Part shown: positions 47,294 to 58,811 of the stretch, one piece after another
Layout: each line of letters starts with the position of its first letter
How positions within the stretch are numbered: the first letter of the stretch is position 1
NCBI RefSeq assembly: GCF_015706575.1
Contig: NW_024037058.1
Location: 2,473,754-2,537,753 of the forward strand
Length of the DNA: 64,000 nt
Origin: Patiria miniata
Taxonomy: Eukaryota; Echinodermata; Asteroidea; Valvatida; Asterinidae
Direction: 5' to 3'
Notes under the pieces: generated by a model
Databases searched by the model: none
Seen by the model: only the letters and a program-made list of their open reading frames with translations
Told to the model about the DNA's origin: nothing
Program-made: the position numbers and the translations under genes

Positions 47294-48604
47294 CAATCAT
47301 ACCGAAATGCTGAACGTATTGTAATGGACCTTTGCTGTTATCCGAGCGGTTTCTCATTAGCGGGTATTTGTAGTCTTATCAAGTTGGAATCGGCACCGGT
47401 CTGTTATTAGGTAGCGTGGCGACAGTGCCGATTCCAATCTCCCTGCTTGATAGTGCGACTAGAAACTATCACTTACACTGCATGTATTTGAATAACCTAC
47501 GACACACAGCAAGAGAGAGGCACACGTCTGTATGGTTTCAGCTCTTAATTAGTTCTCCTCCTTTATTTAACTCAACACATACTTTATATCTCACTTACAA
47601 TTAAGGATGCTTTCAATAAATTGTCCTAAACCCCGCCGTCTTAATTGTGATTGGATTGTTCTGCCCTTCCCTTATCCCTAATTGGCTGAAAGTTTCGTGG
47701 AGCGTGGTCACTGGAGCGTGGTAACGAGAGGGCGCACTCATTCTCACCTGTGGAAAATGGGCGTGACTCGCACAAAAATACATGCGCAGTAGGAACTCTC
47801 CATGGCGCTTGATGCCAAGACTATTTATAAATAATGACATCATAAACAGGGACGACTGCAGGCCGTCACAGTATTGATCCAGCCAAGTTACATAATCCCT
47901 TTAAAGTAATAATTCAAATTACGACACCAAACTTACCATCTAGTAGCATTGTCCATTTCTTTAGCCTGCAAAATGGCCGCACATTTGACTCCCACGGCAG
48001 ACCACCTGCTCACTTGGTCCATCATTAGTGAACGAAGGGGGGATATCACCAATGTGATGTGCTTTACCCCTGGTTTGATCTGAGGAATTGATGTGTGAGC
48101 ACTCGTTACGAATTGGACGAAACATGCGGCTTACCCGAATTAAAGATCTGGAATAAAATTTCCACGGCTAATGGATTGGATAGTTACTGGGCCTATTTGA
48201 CGTTCGCGATTTTCCCCTCAAACTTTACTTGGACAGAACAAAATCAATGCAGTAGCCTACAGACACTAGCTCCCGAAAAATAAAAATTCGCCTGAACTCT
48301 TCCCGAACTAGACCGGGAAAAACATTGTCCACAAATTGTCGCGCGATTGTTGTGTGTTTTTTTTTTTTAGTTTTTTTTTTTTTTTTTTAAAGTTTCCTTA
48401 CACCCTGACTCTTCTGTTATTTTCCTGGCTGGTGTATAGCTAATTTTCTATTCATTATTGTGTCCATATATTGCTGAATCAACAACCCCTGATGACGCAT
48501 GTGCTTAGTATTCCACAGCCAAGCAGTTAAAATTCGAGGCTAAATAGGACAGAACCACCAAATGTCTTTGAACTGAAGTCCAATAAATAGACCTCAGCTC
48601 CCAC

Positions 48605-48638
48605 CAATTCAATTCAATTCAATTCAATTCAATTCAAT
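48605..48638. repeat. AATTC microsatellite
   Basis: About six and a half copies of AATTC, in the intron between helicase exons 1 and 2. Confidence 0.95.
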
Positions 48639-48754
48639 ACTCCTTTGGAGAATACAGTCATCAATAAAAAAGAAATCTGGTAAATAACAGATAACAAAAT
48701 CAATAAATATGTCTCACAACAAGAAAATTAATACCAGTAAGATGCGTTATGAAG

Positions 48755-48768
48755 CAGTGGCGTAGCCA

Positions 48769-48799
<31 letters not shown>

Positions 48800-48935
48800 G
48801 TAGGGGGACAGACCCCCCCCCCCCCCCCCCCATGAAACCTCGTCGCCCCCCAGTCGCCCCCACTGAGATTTTGAGTTTCTAAAAAAAAATATCATTGATC
48901 TACATGACGCCTCCCCATGAAAATGTTCCAGCCCC

Positions 48936-48966
<31 letters not shown>

Positions 48967-48993
48967 ACTGAAAAATTCCTGGCTACGCCACTG
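48755..48993. mobile_element. hAT-like MITE with long G and C runs
   Basis: CAGTGGCGTAGCCAAGGGGG at the left faces CCTGGCTACGCCACTG at the right. CAGTGGCGTAGCC ends are a well-known hAT-type terminus in many animal genomes. The interior is dominated by runs of 18 or more G or C. A single-ended relative (AGTGGCGTATCCAGC) is at 20220. No clear 8-bp duplication. Confidence 0.75.
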
Positions 48994-49921
48994 AATAAAA
49001 TGTTAAACTTATTTCGATGTATGTACAAAATTTATGTAGTTCCAGCTCATCTCATCCATTAAAGAAAACTTAAAGTCTGGCCTACTATCACAACATTATC
49101 GAAGACTCACTTTGTCCATTATTGGTGAGAGCCATCCATAACAATCGTTTTTGCCAAAACCTGTCGGTAGCAATCCAAAAACGTTTTTGGATTTCTTCAC
49201 CACAGACTCGATCGCTCGCATCTGTTCTAATTTCAAAGAGTAAGATACGCCATGTCTTCAGAACAACATCGATTACGTCGTCCATACCGTAAGGAGATCA
49301 ATGCGACTCAGTCTGGTTGAAACTTTTCTTGTCAATTATTCACGCAGCGGACTAAAAAAGTTAGTGCGCATGCGTCTGAGGGCGCAGTTACTAAGCAAAT
49401 CGCGCGTGCGCACTGCGCGTTCACGCTGCACGGACGCAGAGCACGGAGGGCGCTACAGCGCATACGACTCGCTGAGAAATTGATGAAACGAGTCTACACA
49501 AAGGTACAAGTTCAACGTTGCTTTGGAGTTTATTTTCCTGATTAACGTCAGTCAGCATCGCATATGGAATTCTTGAACCCAGCGGCCTAATAGATAAGGA
49601 TACATAGAGTATGTAGGCGTGAAATAAGCTTCTATAACGAGGTAAAACATAACAAAACTCTGGTAAAAATGTTGGATGGTTTCATGTAGAGAATTCTTGC
49701 CCTGGACGTTAGTCGTATTGCAATGAAGACTTCGTCCAACCGCGACTTTTGAATCATAATTTTTTTTTTCGTACGTGACGTTACGTGCAAAGCTGCACGC
49801 GAGCGCATTATGGGCGCGCCCAGCGTGCAGTCTTCGAAATGCGCGCGCAGTACGCTGTGATTTACTGTGAATAGCCATTCAGCGTGATTTACGTCATCAT
49901 CACAGCCAGGGGTTAGTAGTG

Positions 49922-50275
49922 CACTGATCTCTATATAAAGACTGGATTAGCTAATAGCTATATACCAGTCTCACAGTAGAATTCGCACATTGACCAATTC
50001 GCCCCGGTCTCACAAAGATGGCCGCCGCTATGTTCCGCGTGTATTTGCATAGTGCGAGTACGAGTGATGTGAGATGCGCGGTACGGTATACACGGCAGAC
50101 CATTGCCGGCCGGATATTCACGTCAAACACCGGCACCATGGAGGAATAAACACAGACCGACAGGCTAAAAAGTAAGCTTCAGTTAAAGACAAACCTAGAT
50201 AGACATATAGATGTGTAGAACGTGAGTAAAATAAGTCAGGGAAATAATTTACCAGTCTTTATATAGAGATCAGTG
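49922..50275. mobile_element. TIR element with CACTGATCTCTATATAAAGA ends
   Basis: CACTGATCTCTATATAAAGA and CTGG at the left, inverted at the right (CCAG, TCTTTATATAGAGATCAGTG). 354 bp, non-coding. A second inward block, CATTGACCAATTCGCCCC and GGTCTCAC with GATGGCCGC, is repeated further right at about 50438. Confidence 0.75.
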
Positions 50276-50885
50276 GGTTAGTGTAAGGAACGAGCACGCG
50301 TTCCTGCGTACGTTCTATCCTTCACTCACGATCGCGCAAGGCATGATGGGAAACAACATGGCGCAGCAAGATCGTACCCACGAGGCACGAGGTTGCGGTA
50401 TAGCGGATATTCATACACCAGTCACACATTAGACTTTGCATATTGACCAATTCGCCCCCGGTCTCACGGAGATGGCCGCGTATTTTACGAACGTTAATTC
50501 TACGCGTATATAGCGCGCGCGCTGTATCAAGAGTTGACGCGCAGTTTGGTCACGTACACGGCTTCCCGTACACGTATTATGATGTTCTAAAAAAGGACAC
50601 ATTTCCGCAGTGATTATTATTTCCAAAACGCCGAAAAATGAACTGTGGCATTTAAACAAAAGTAAACCAAGACGTTGAAAAAAATTGTAAACCGTGATCA
50701 GTGGTGGTGGTCAAAATATAAATCAAGTGAACCGCGATGTTACAAAAGTAACCATGATGCTATAAAGACTGCAACTTGTCCTTTGTAGATCACCAGCCGG
50801 TCTCACCGGTCTCACCAATATGGCGTCAAATTCATTCATTGTGCGGCTCTTTATCCGCTATCCAATCTTTATATAGAGATCAGTG
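50276..50885. repeat. Partial second element with the same right end
   Basis: It ends at 50885 with the same AATCTTTATATAGAGATCAG block as the element ending at 50275, and shares the ATTGACCAATTCGCC and GGTCTCAC-GATGGC block. It also contains the inverse of the 43949-44015 segment (50330-50395). No left terminus of its own is visible. Confidence 0.55.
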
Positions 50886-51548
50886 GTCCTATCCTGTTTT
50901 ACTAATACTAGAGATCAATGGCGAGAACGTAAAAAAATGTAAGGGCGCTAGAGATCATTGCAACTATCGCTCTTGATCACGTCATAATATCATAAAGAAA
51001 GGCCACATAATATTAAGTGTACCGTCACCATGATAACACGCTATTGCATGAAGATGTTGCGAAATAAATTGACACCAAGACAAAAATAAACCCACAAATG
51101 AAATTCTTCGTCAGTCCAATTAAGTATAATTAATGACTACAGTGAGGTATGCATTAGGAGTCTGGATTAGATTTAAATGTAAGGTAAATCTTCATTTTCG
51201 TATGATAATTTAGATTTTTGTGCTTTTACACAAGCGCACAAGGGACGAAGCTAATACTTCTTACGTTCCGGATTTTATGAAATATAGGTCTACAAAAATA
51301 ACTCCAGTAGCTGGTACCTCGTTTCTCGCTTTTTAAGCGAACGGAAACCAGCTAAAATCGTAAATATACGTACGTACGTGCATCAACCGTACACACGTAC
51401 GAACGACGGGGGTACGGCGTACGTGGTGCTTGTGTTTCTTGTGTCTTATCTGGAGTGTTTAAACGAAATATTGCCGGCATTTTGAATTCCAACACAATCA
51501 AAGAAGGACATTAGTTTGATAGTAGTGGTTACAGCTGAATCTTATATC
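50886..51548 (+). promoter_or_regulatory. Probable UNC119 upstream region and 5' UTR
   Basis: Directly upstream of the UNC119 start. Around 51365-51425 there is a run of alternating ACGTACGT and other CG-containing words, denser in CG than the surroundings. I saw no convincing TATA box. An in-frame upstream ATG at 51516 would add 11 residues. The extent of promoter and UTR is inferred only from position. Confidence 0.35.
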
Positions 51549-51738
51549 ATGAGTACTCCAGATGTGCCACCAGCAAGTGGTGGGAGTGCAGGGAAAAAGA
51601 AAGGTGGGGGGTTCCTGCACCGACAAGCGAAAGCGAAGAAGGCGACTAGCGGCAGTGCAGAGATAACGGAAGAAGAACTACTGCAGAAGGATGCTGTCAC
51701 ACCAGATGATGTACTAAAGCTTACTAATTGTACAGAAA
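51549..51738 (+). CDS. unc119: UNC119 (UNC119B-like), first coding exon
   Basis: UNC119 proteins bind the myristoylated N-termini of cargo and deliver it to cilia and membranes; release depends on ARL3. This exon encodes MSTPDVPPASGGSAG, KKKGGGFLHRQAKAKK and ITEEELLQKDAVTPDDVLKL, ending NCTE before AAA|gtgagt. The order matches human UNC119B (KKKAGGGVLNRLKARR, VTEQELL, then the VLRLSRVTE that precedes YLC). The cargo-binding beta-sandwich is encoded by later exons, none of which I find up to 64000. I chose ATG 51549 because the residues after it match the family; an in-frame ATG at 51516 is possible. The exon is intact. Confidence 0.9.
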
Positions 51739-52512
51739 GTGAGTCTTTTTGAAACATTTGGAAAGAATGAAGTATCCAAACGCTACCCCTACTGGGCCCT
51801 AACCTAGACATGCTAGATCGGAAGTCAGACAACTCGACCGCTATAGCCTTAGTCTTAGACTCGTGAACGTGGCGTTGTACAACGCCACGCTGTTGTGTAT
51901 TTTTGAACCTAGCGAAATCGATCCGCCATACATAATTCCGTATGGATGTTGAGTACTCACCTAGAAATCTAAATGTGCCCGTCCGATTGTTCAAGCTGTG
52001 TAATTTCGACGAAATTTGCCATCAATAAAGAGCCATTATGAACGTGTAGAAATTAGATTTTAACCTGACATGCCTGACAAGTGACCCTGACAAATGACCC
52101 CGGACGAGTACCCGGGTCATTTGCGTGCAAAATTATCGGAGCCCTCTGAGCTACCCGTCTGCTTCCTGTCGCTTGGACAGATTGACGGCTGTTTCATGTC
52201 GCAACCTGAAAAAAAAAACCGCAGACGATTGGCTGCTCGGCTCACCTCGTGTACGTGTGCGCCCGCGTGCGGTGCAGTGAGAGAGGAAAGGACTTGAAAC
52301 TTGTCTAAAACGATGTCTCTTTTAGCTGCGACAGTAAACAGCCGTCGAATCATACGAAACAGGACGGTACAATAAAACGCAATGCGCATGCGTCAGTTGG
52401 GAGAAAATGGCAGCTAGCAGGACTTCATGAACCGGGGCCTGAATTTTCCTCAAATTTCGTCAAATTCGTTTTGACGTACAAACAGATTTCAAGACAGCTT
52501 CATATGTGAGTA

Positions 52513-53059
52513 CAGTCGTTTGACCGGTTCCGCAATCGCAAATCGTCTGAAGCGTCTTGTGGCGAAAAAACGCGCTTTCACAGGAAGCTACCTATCTATA
52601 AATATGCGCAAATTACTCACCTACTTCATGATATAAATAGTTTTCTGCAATCGTTTGAAAGAGAAATTTGCCAGGACATTTTGTAGAGGTCGGTGCTTTG
52701 ACCGGTTCCGCAAACGTTTTCCGGTTTCGCAAACGGCGCCCTCTGTGAGACTGGACTGAAAATATTCCTTGTTTACTGGCCAAATCTAGATCATTTTTGC
52801 CCCCAAACCAGCCAAGAAAAGATGTGGATTATATTTCCCTGTGCATGAGCCAATGCAAATTATAATGCGTGCAAATTTACAAAATGTAACTCCATGAAGT
52901 TGTTATGGTTCGTTGGATCTTTTTTTACGTTATAATTATTTGACTTGCTTCAATCTGTAACTTCTTCTCATTGTCTTCTCTCCACAGGTTTCTTTCAGGC
53001 TTGCGAGCTACAGTGCCTGGGGCGCTTTTGAGGAATCCTTGGTTTCATTACCAGAAATG

Positions 53060-53092
<33 letters not shown>

Positions 53093-55504
53093 CCAATGAA
53101 ATGACTTTCTTGCTTTTTGTGCATTCTGTCAATCATCTTGCAATCACTAATATTTGTCTTTTTTGTTGTTGTCTTATTCTTATTTAGACACACTCTGACT
53201 TTGGATAGAACCAGACACAAACCTTGTACCGAATTGCTCCAGTTGGTTGTTTTTTTTTCTCACATAAGCACAGACCAGCTATTTATGAATTTTTCATTTT
53301 ACTTTTTTTTTGTAGGGGGGGGGGGGAGTGTTTCAATTTGTTCAGGGTAAAAACACAATATGCTTAATTTTGTGTGCACCAACATCCAGTAGGGGGAACC
53401 TGGGGGCCGGGAGGGGGGGGGGGGGGAACAGGCCTCAGCAGGCCAGATACATACAGGCCACATACATATTGTTTCACATTCAAATTAAATATCACAAACA
53501 AATTAAAACAAATTGTTAAAAATGTCATAAGTCCTATGGCTGTTTCATAGCAATGGCAATTTCTAATTATAATGTCGTTGGAAAGTTAAAGAGAGGGTTC
53601 AGTTACTCCTCATAAATACGTTGTTGCACATATTAACTCTGTACGTGTATCATGCTTGGGCAAATGTATTAGCAAACCTCATCTACCGTTCGGTGATGCT
53701 CTTAAAAGAAAATGTCAACACATTCATCACGTACATCCTGATAACCCTTTCAATATATTGACATGTGATACCTGCATGTGTAAAATGTAAATGTAATACA
53801 AAACTAAAGCACTCAAAAAGCTACCCCTTTTAAATCCAAAAATATACCTGTCATATAAATAAATGGTGGTGAATCACAGAAATAGACATGTTCTGTGGGT
53901 TTTTCATGCAAAGTAGCATAGTTTTTCAAACACCTCACTTCTCTTTCACATGTACTGGTTAATAAAAATGTATGTAACGCCTTTAAATTTATTGCCTTTA
54001 TGACACCTGCATGTCTGTTTAATTGTTATACACAAATAATTTAAGCACTCCAGAAGCTAGCACTATACAAAAAAAGAACTTGTCACATAAATAAATTAAA
54101 GCAAAGGAATGGTGATGAAGACACACAGCTACATGTACTTTCACTATATAATATTCAACTTCTTCTTGACCTTCACAGGTAAAACTGAAAAAGATGTGCC
54201 GATGGCCTCTTATGGCCTATCAGGAGGCTGGTGTAATCTTCTTCTTTGTCTTTGGCATTGTCTGTATGAAACAGAAATTTTATATAAATCATTTAGTTTA
54301 TGACCAAGTTGAAACAAAAATTGAGAAATGGTTTATAGTATTTGACAAATTTTGTGCTCCAAGAAAACAATCAAAATTTGTGTCTCTGTACTGACGAGAG
54401 ACTGGTCTTCATTATGAAATATTAGTGTACCTATTTTTCTTTTTGTTTAAAAGGGTAAAGAGTAAGGTTAGAACCCACCGAAAAAGGATAATTTTACATT
54501 TACTAAATTACTGGAAATGTCCTTTGGGTTGGAAACACACCTGCGTTTTATTTTCCATATTATTATGCACTATTTTTAATTGTTCCCCACAAACCTCACC
54601 TCCTAGCCTGGGCTGACTCATGCACCCTGGATGTGGAGAGTTGTAACTCTAAAATGAATCCAAACCCCTGAGGCACAACCGCTTCAACATCAAGTATGGG
54701 GTGATTTTTTTTAGAGCAAAGGAAAAACGTTTAGTGGGAATTTTGCTCACTAAGAAAGATTTTTGTATTTTAAATTTTGAAGTCCGAATTTTTTTTATCC
54801 AAAACCTACAGTGCTATCCGGAAGCTGGACAGAAACATTACAAAATCATTTTTTTTCAATTTTGTTTTCAATTTTGCACTGAACACCCAGAAATGATCAT
54901 CAAATTTGACATTTTAAACAAGGATTAATAGAAATTCTCAATTTCTTTGTAAGTAAAAAAAAAAGATTCATGCCAAAATAAATAAAGTGCGCCGCGCTAG
55001 GGGTCCGTCATCATCAATACTTGTCAATAGCAGCACCGGTTAATACAGTCACACCATGGCCAGTGTATTGTATAGGCAGTATGAATGCGTTTGCGGAACC
55101 GGCCAAACGACCAGCAGTTACTCTGGTGGGTATAGAAAAAAAAATTCAAAGACTTCAAATCTTATATTTGTATGGTGGAATAATGAATAATTTCCGAACA
55201 AGTTGCATCTATCGCCATGATTTAATTCCCCTGAACAATCGTGTAGCATGCCGACAAACATGAAATCACGCTTCCGTGCGCGTTCCATTTCGGCAGTTCG
55301 TTAACGGCAAGTGACGGTCGTAGGGGATTTATTTTTAAATGTAAGTGAGTATCCTAAAACTAAAACCATTTTTGAAAAGTAGATTGAATAACCTTTCCAT
55401 CGGTACCAAAGTTTAAGTCCTTGGCGTTTTCGTCTTCCTGAAAACGAGAGCTAGTTTTCCAAAATTGCGGAACCGGTCAAATTGCGGAACCGGTCAATTG
55501 ACTG
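52513..55504. mobile_element. 3-kb pogo/Tigger-like element, non-coding
   Basis: CAGTCGTTTGACCGGTTCCG at the left and ACCGGTCAATTGACTG at the right are inverted ends, with TA on both sides (52511-52512 and 55505-55506). GACCGGTTCCGCAA recurs inside both ends (52690-52720; 55085-55112 and 55455-55495), like subterminal binding sites. No transposase was recognised within it. Confidence 0.7.
53063..53092. repeat. AAT microsatellite
   Basis: About ten uninterrupted AAT repeats, inside the pogo-like element. Confidence 0.95.
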
Positions 55505-56069
55505 TACTTATTACATGGGCAAAATAACGTCCAGTGTGTGTAACGGAGGGAGTCAGAAGGACAATTTCGCCAGGTTCGAAAATACACAACAGCGTGGCGT
55601 AGTTTACAAGCCACGTTCATGGGTCTACTATAGCCTATGACCGTGGCGTTGGGACACCTCGACCGTCATTTGACCGTATGTGCGTTAAATGGAAAGACAA
55701 AACATCTATCCGTTGAGACAAGCATGACATGTCGCCCGTTGAGACAAGTATTTTCACTGTGCCCGGGGATTTTGTTGCTGTGTCCAGCTAGCCGCGGGTG
55801 GTGGGGTACGGGTTGGGGGAAGCCTGCTTTGCCCAGTCGGATTGGGCCAGGTTGCAGAAAAAATACCATACTAGTACGTCACTTTTTTTTAATCAATTTT
55901 CAAACGCCAAAAAGTTACTATGGTTCTTTCGGCGATCGTGTAGTGTAGGGCCCGGTTCCTATAAGGGAACAAAATCCACTTTAAAATTATTGGACCTAGG
56001 CCCTACCAAACTAGTTGGCGATGTTAGTTGGCCCCAAGTATGGTATCGGTCCCAACTATAGTTAGGACG

Positions 56070-56220
56070 AATACAGGTCAACTCGTATGCGAGCCAACTC
56101 GTACGCGACCAACTCGTACGCAGGACAACTCGTACGCGGACCAACTCGTACACGGGGCAACTCGTACACGGGATAACTCGTACGCGGACCAACTCGTACG
56201 CGAGCCAACTTGTACGCGTG
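56070..56220 (+). repeat. Minisatellite, CCAACTCGTACGCG unit
   Basis: Eight or nine copies of a 17-18 bp unit such as GACCAACTCGTACGCG. The inverse unit occurs at 56730-56805 in about four copies, so the arrays face each other as iterated arms. Confidence 0.9.
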
Positions 56221-56999
56221 AGTATAGACTAGCAGCCGTAGCACAAAGGGATTTTACTGAAACCGTAGGTTCGGGCGTGTAGGAAATTAGGGTCGGTCAG
56301 TTGTCCGGCACATTCTTTTTTCCTTAAGTTAAGGGGATTATTTTGTGTTTAATACTGAGTGGTCCCAATTAGTTCATCTTTAAATCAGCTTGTTTTGCTC
56401 ATCATAACAAAAAAGTTATGATTTGTTTTCCCGGACCACTCGCACACTGTCCGGTGTGATCCTTGCTAACACCGTACGCTATACGACAAGATAATACCAC
56501 GTAGTGAGAATTTAAATCGTATAATGTCCGCTGCATTTGTAGACTTCCAACAATACACTGCTGTAGTGGCCCCGTGCTATGTGTAAATCAAATCGTTGTA
56601 TGTCTTGACAATTCTCCACACTAGCTGCGTGGTTGGAAGTGCATGCTGCGGCACTCCACTACACATCAGTCGCAAAATGGATCATGTTTTTAAAAAAATT
56701 TATCATTGAAACTTTTTTTCGAGACGAGTTGTCTCGCGTACGAGTTGACCAATCCGCGAACGACTTGTTTCGCGTACGAGTTAGTTCGCGTACGAGTTGT
56801 CCTGTTTCGGTTAGGACGGTCCCAACTGTAGTTCCACAGTTGGGCTGGCCCAACTATAGTTTGGAGTCAAGGGGTCCAGCTACTAGCTGCGTGCAGCGCT
56901 GCGACAACAAGCAAATGCCCGATGGATGTTAGTCCGAGCATATGGACATGTCGGGCGATCGCCCTACCATGTCCAAATGTTAAAAAAGCGATCCGTATC

Positions 57000-58045
57000 C
57001 CAACTATAGTTTACATTGATGTAATACTGTAAAACATTCCCTACAGCTGTGATACACGTCTGACTTTACTTGGAACTAATGAAATTAGCTACTGGTGGGG
57101 CCCATCTATAGTTGGGCCATGGCAATCTTTTTATTTTGCGGTCCCAATTATAGTTTACGTTGCTGTACGACTATAATTTATAAAACATTCCCTACAGCTC
57201 TGATACATGTCCGACTTTACTTGGGACCAATGAAATTAGCTATGGGTGGGGCCCATCTATAGTTAAAGGTAGAGTCCATCATTTGCAGCCATCCGAAAAG
57301 TAACTGGCGTAATTATTGTTGAAAAACTAACTTGGTTGAAAGATAGTAAGGAGACTAAACTCCCTGTGAAATTACTCTTTCTGGGAAGCTTTCATTTTGA
57401 AGTAATCAACGAAAGAAGGCATTTCCAACGGTGATTCTTAAGAAGCACCGTAGGAAAATTTAAATTAGTAGTTCGTTTTGTTATTCAGCGCAGCGCGCAC
57501 AAGTATTCGAACGACGCACACGCGCGCGCGGTTGTTATAATTCGTCGGATCAGTGCGCGACGTCGCGTATAGTTGCAATTCAAAACATGATTCAGCAACT
57601 TTTGATTTGAAATTGAGATCTTAGAATGCTGTTTTTCTCGGAATGTACAGCTGAAGCTTAGCTGAAACTTCATCAGGTTAGTTGCTCAGTATCCTTCATT
57701 AGATTTTGAACTCTTTTGTTGCTTCAAACGAACAAAATGCACAAATTACAAATGATGGACTCTACCTTTAAGCCAGTCTTATCTTTTTATTTTGCGGTCC
57801 CAATTATAGTTTACGCTGCTGTACGACTATAAAACATTCCCTACAGCTCTGATACATGTCCGACTTTACTTGGGACCATTGAAATTAGCTATGGGTAGGG
57901 CCCTATAGTTGGGCCATGCCAATCTTTGAATTTTGCAATCCTAACTATAGTTCACTTGCTGTACCGCTACCGTAACATTTCTACAGCTCTGATATATACA
58001 CGTCTGACTTTACTTGGGACCATTGCCAATCTTTGAATTTTGCAG
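57000..58045. repeat. About 130-bp tandem repeats, four diverged copies
   Basis: Shared blocks in each unit: GGTCCCAATTATAGTTTACG, ATTCCCTACAGCTCTGATAC, GTCCGACTTTACTTGGGACC, GAAATTAGCTATGGGTGGGG. The array is split by the TTAA MITE at 57267-57767. Confidence 0.8.
57267..57767. mobile_element. TTAA-flanked MITE, AGTCCATCATTTG family, copy 2
   Basis: Perfect TIR AGGTAGAGTCCATCATTTG at the left, inverted at the right, between TTAA at 57263-57266 and 57768-57771. It is inserted in the iterated interior of the larger element 56026-58279. 501 bp, no coding. The TTAA duplication fits piggyBac or Kolobok. Confidence 0.9.
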
Positions 58046-58811
58046 AAAAAAATGTTGTTGGACTTTAAAAGCCAGCTGGCCGGACAACTCATCCAACTAG
58101 GCAGTGTACCACGTGGCCGGCCCTGCATGCATGCACGACGAATACATGGTGCCAGCGCTGCGGACGCGGTGCTATAGGATCTTTGATTAACACCCTGTAT
58201 CGAGCGTCAGGCCCAACTCCAGTCCTAACTATAACTGCCGCACTATAGTTGGGACCGATACGATAGTTGGGGCGAAACAGCGACATTCTCAATTAATAGG
58301 TAGGGCCTATGTCATAGAAAGAGGGCAGGGTTTTGATTTTTTGAGAGAAATTTGGGGGTAAAATGACGATGACAGCGCGGCGACAACACGCGACCCGAAA
58401 ATAACGATGGCGATCACCGCGCAATATACCATGAGCACGCACAGCGCGCTGAATAGCAAGGCACAAACCGCGCAGGAAAATCGTGATTTCTACCCCAAGA
58501 ATCTGTTCAGAATTGCAAAACGGGTGTCATTAGAATTAAGAAAAGTCTGCTTTTGATTGTAAAGGTGATTTTTGAGCAATAAAAACATTTTTGACTCTAA
58601 TTTGATCAAAACAAAACAGGGGCCCTACACTTCATGATCGCCATTCTTTCTTCTATTTTCCCTCCTCGACTCTCACTCTCTACCTCTTTCAATCTTCTTA
58701 TTCCTCCACCTTTACCTGCCAGGATTCAAACCTGCAATCTTCTTATTTAATCACACCAGCCTTACCCGCTACACTAGTCAAACGATCGTTGCCAGTCAGG
58801 GAAGAATAAGG

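Larger units (their letters stand above)
45112..49285 (-). pseudogene. RecQ-like helicase, six exons, disrupted
   Basis: Read on the minus strand. Exon 1 (about 49285-49111): LKLEQMRAIESVVKK and Walker A-like LLPTGFGKN, where Ser/Thr is expected after Gly-Lys. Exon 2 (48079-47937): TLVISPLRSLMMDQVSRW, motif Ia. Exon 3 (46687-46541): GEYQLVFASPEAVLRQP, then in another frame ALVIDEAHCMTKW (DEAH box). Exon 4 (46185-46014): FREEYLNIYRLRSIL, VVCLTATATQTIMEEI, a frame change, then TFDIIAVLPDR. Exon 5 (45836-45717): PNIKLEMFNVDNANVE, a stop, KDAPKAIIYAR. Exon 6 (45625-45112): QVNEVSRIYAWLM, ATMAFGLGIQADDVEFVIHW, a TGA where RecQ proteins have Trp before QEVGRCARDG, and a Cys-rich end. All introns have GT-AG borders except intron 4, which is GC-AG (ACAG|GCAAGA). 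At least four disruptions mean no intact product. It could be a decayed host paralogue or helicase cargo of a large DNA transposon. Confidence 0.85.
51841..55650. mobile_element. Large inverted-repeat element surrounding a pogo-like element
   Basis: Left arm about 51841-51920 (TATAGCCTTAG, GTGAACGTGGC, CACGCTGTTGTGTATTTTTG, AACCTAGCGAAAT) recurs inverted at 55563-55650 (TTTCGCCAGGTTCGAAAATA, CACAACAGCGTGGC, CCACGTTCATGG, CTATAGCC). The 3.6 kb between them is mostly the element 52513-55504. It begins about 100 bp after UNC119 exon 1. Confidence 0.6.
56026..58279. mobile_element. Iteron-armed TIR element inside copy A
   Basis: Left GGTATCGGTCCCAACTATAG and right CTATAGTTGGGACCGATACG are inverted ends. 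Flanks GCGATGTT (56018-56025) and GCGACATT (58280-58287) may be an 8-bp duplication. Next to the left end are about nine CCAACTCGTACGCG units (56070-56220), and the inverse, CGCGTACGAGTTG, recurs at 56730-56805. The right part has about 130-bp tandem repeats (57000-58045). No transposase. Confidence 0.75.
55931..58642. mobile_element. 8-bp-TSD TIR element, copy A, with a 2.25-kb insertion
   Basis: Left GGCGATCGTGTAGTGTAGGG and right GGGCCCTACACTTCATGATC with GCC are inverted ends. Flanks GTTCTTTC and ATTCTTTC agree at seven of eight bases. The outer parts (55931-56025 and 58280-58642) match copy B (59762-60177) nearly throughout. Everything between is a later insertion. An 8-bp duplication with GG ends fits hAT, Merlin or Mutator types. 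Confidence 0.85.

Noticed and set aside
45112-49285. Helitron origin for the helicase
   Set aside because: Helitrons carry Pif1-type helicase with a Rep domain. The motifs here are RecQ-type, introns are present, and no Rep motifs or CTRR hairpin end were seen.
51542-51994. 150-codon frame antisense to UNC119 exon 1
   Set aside because: It is the shadow of the conserved exon and runs into an inverted-repeat arm.
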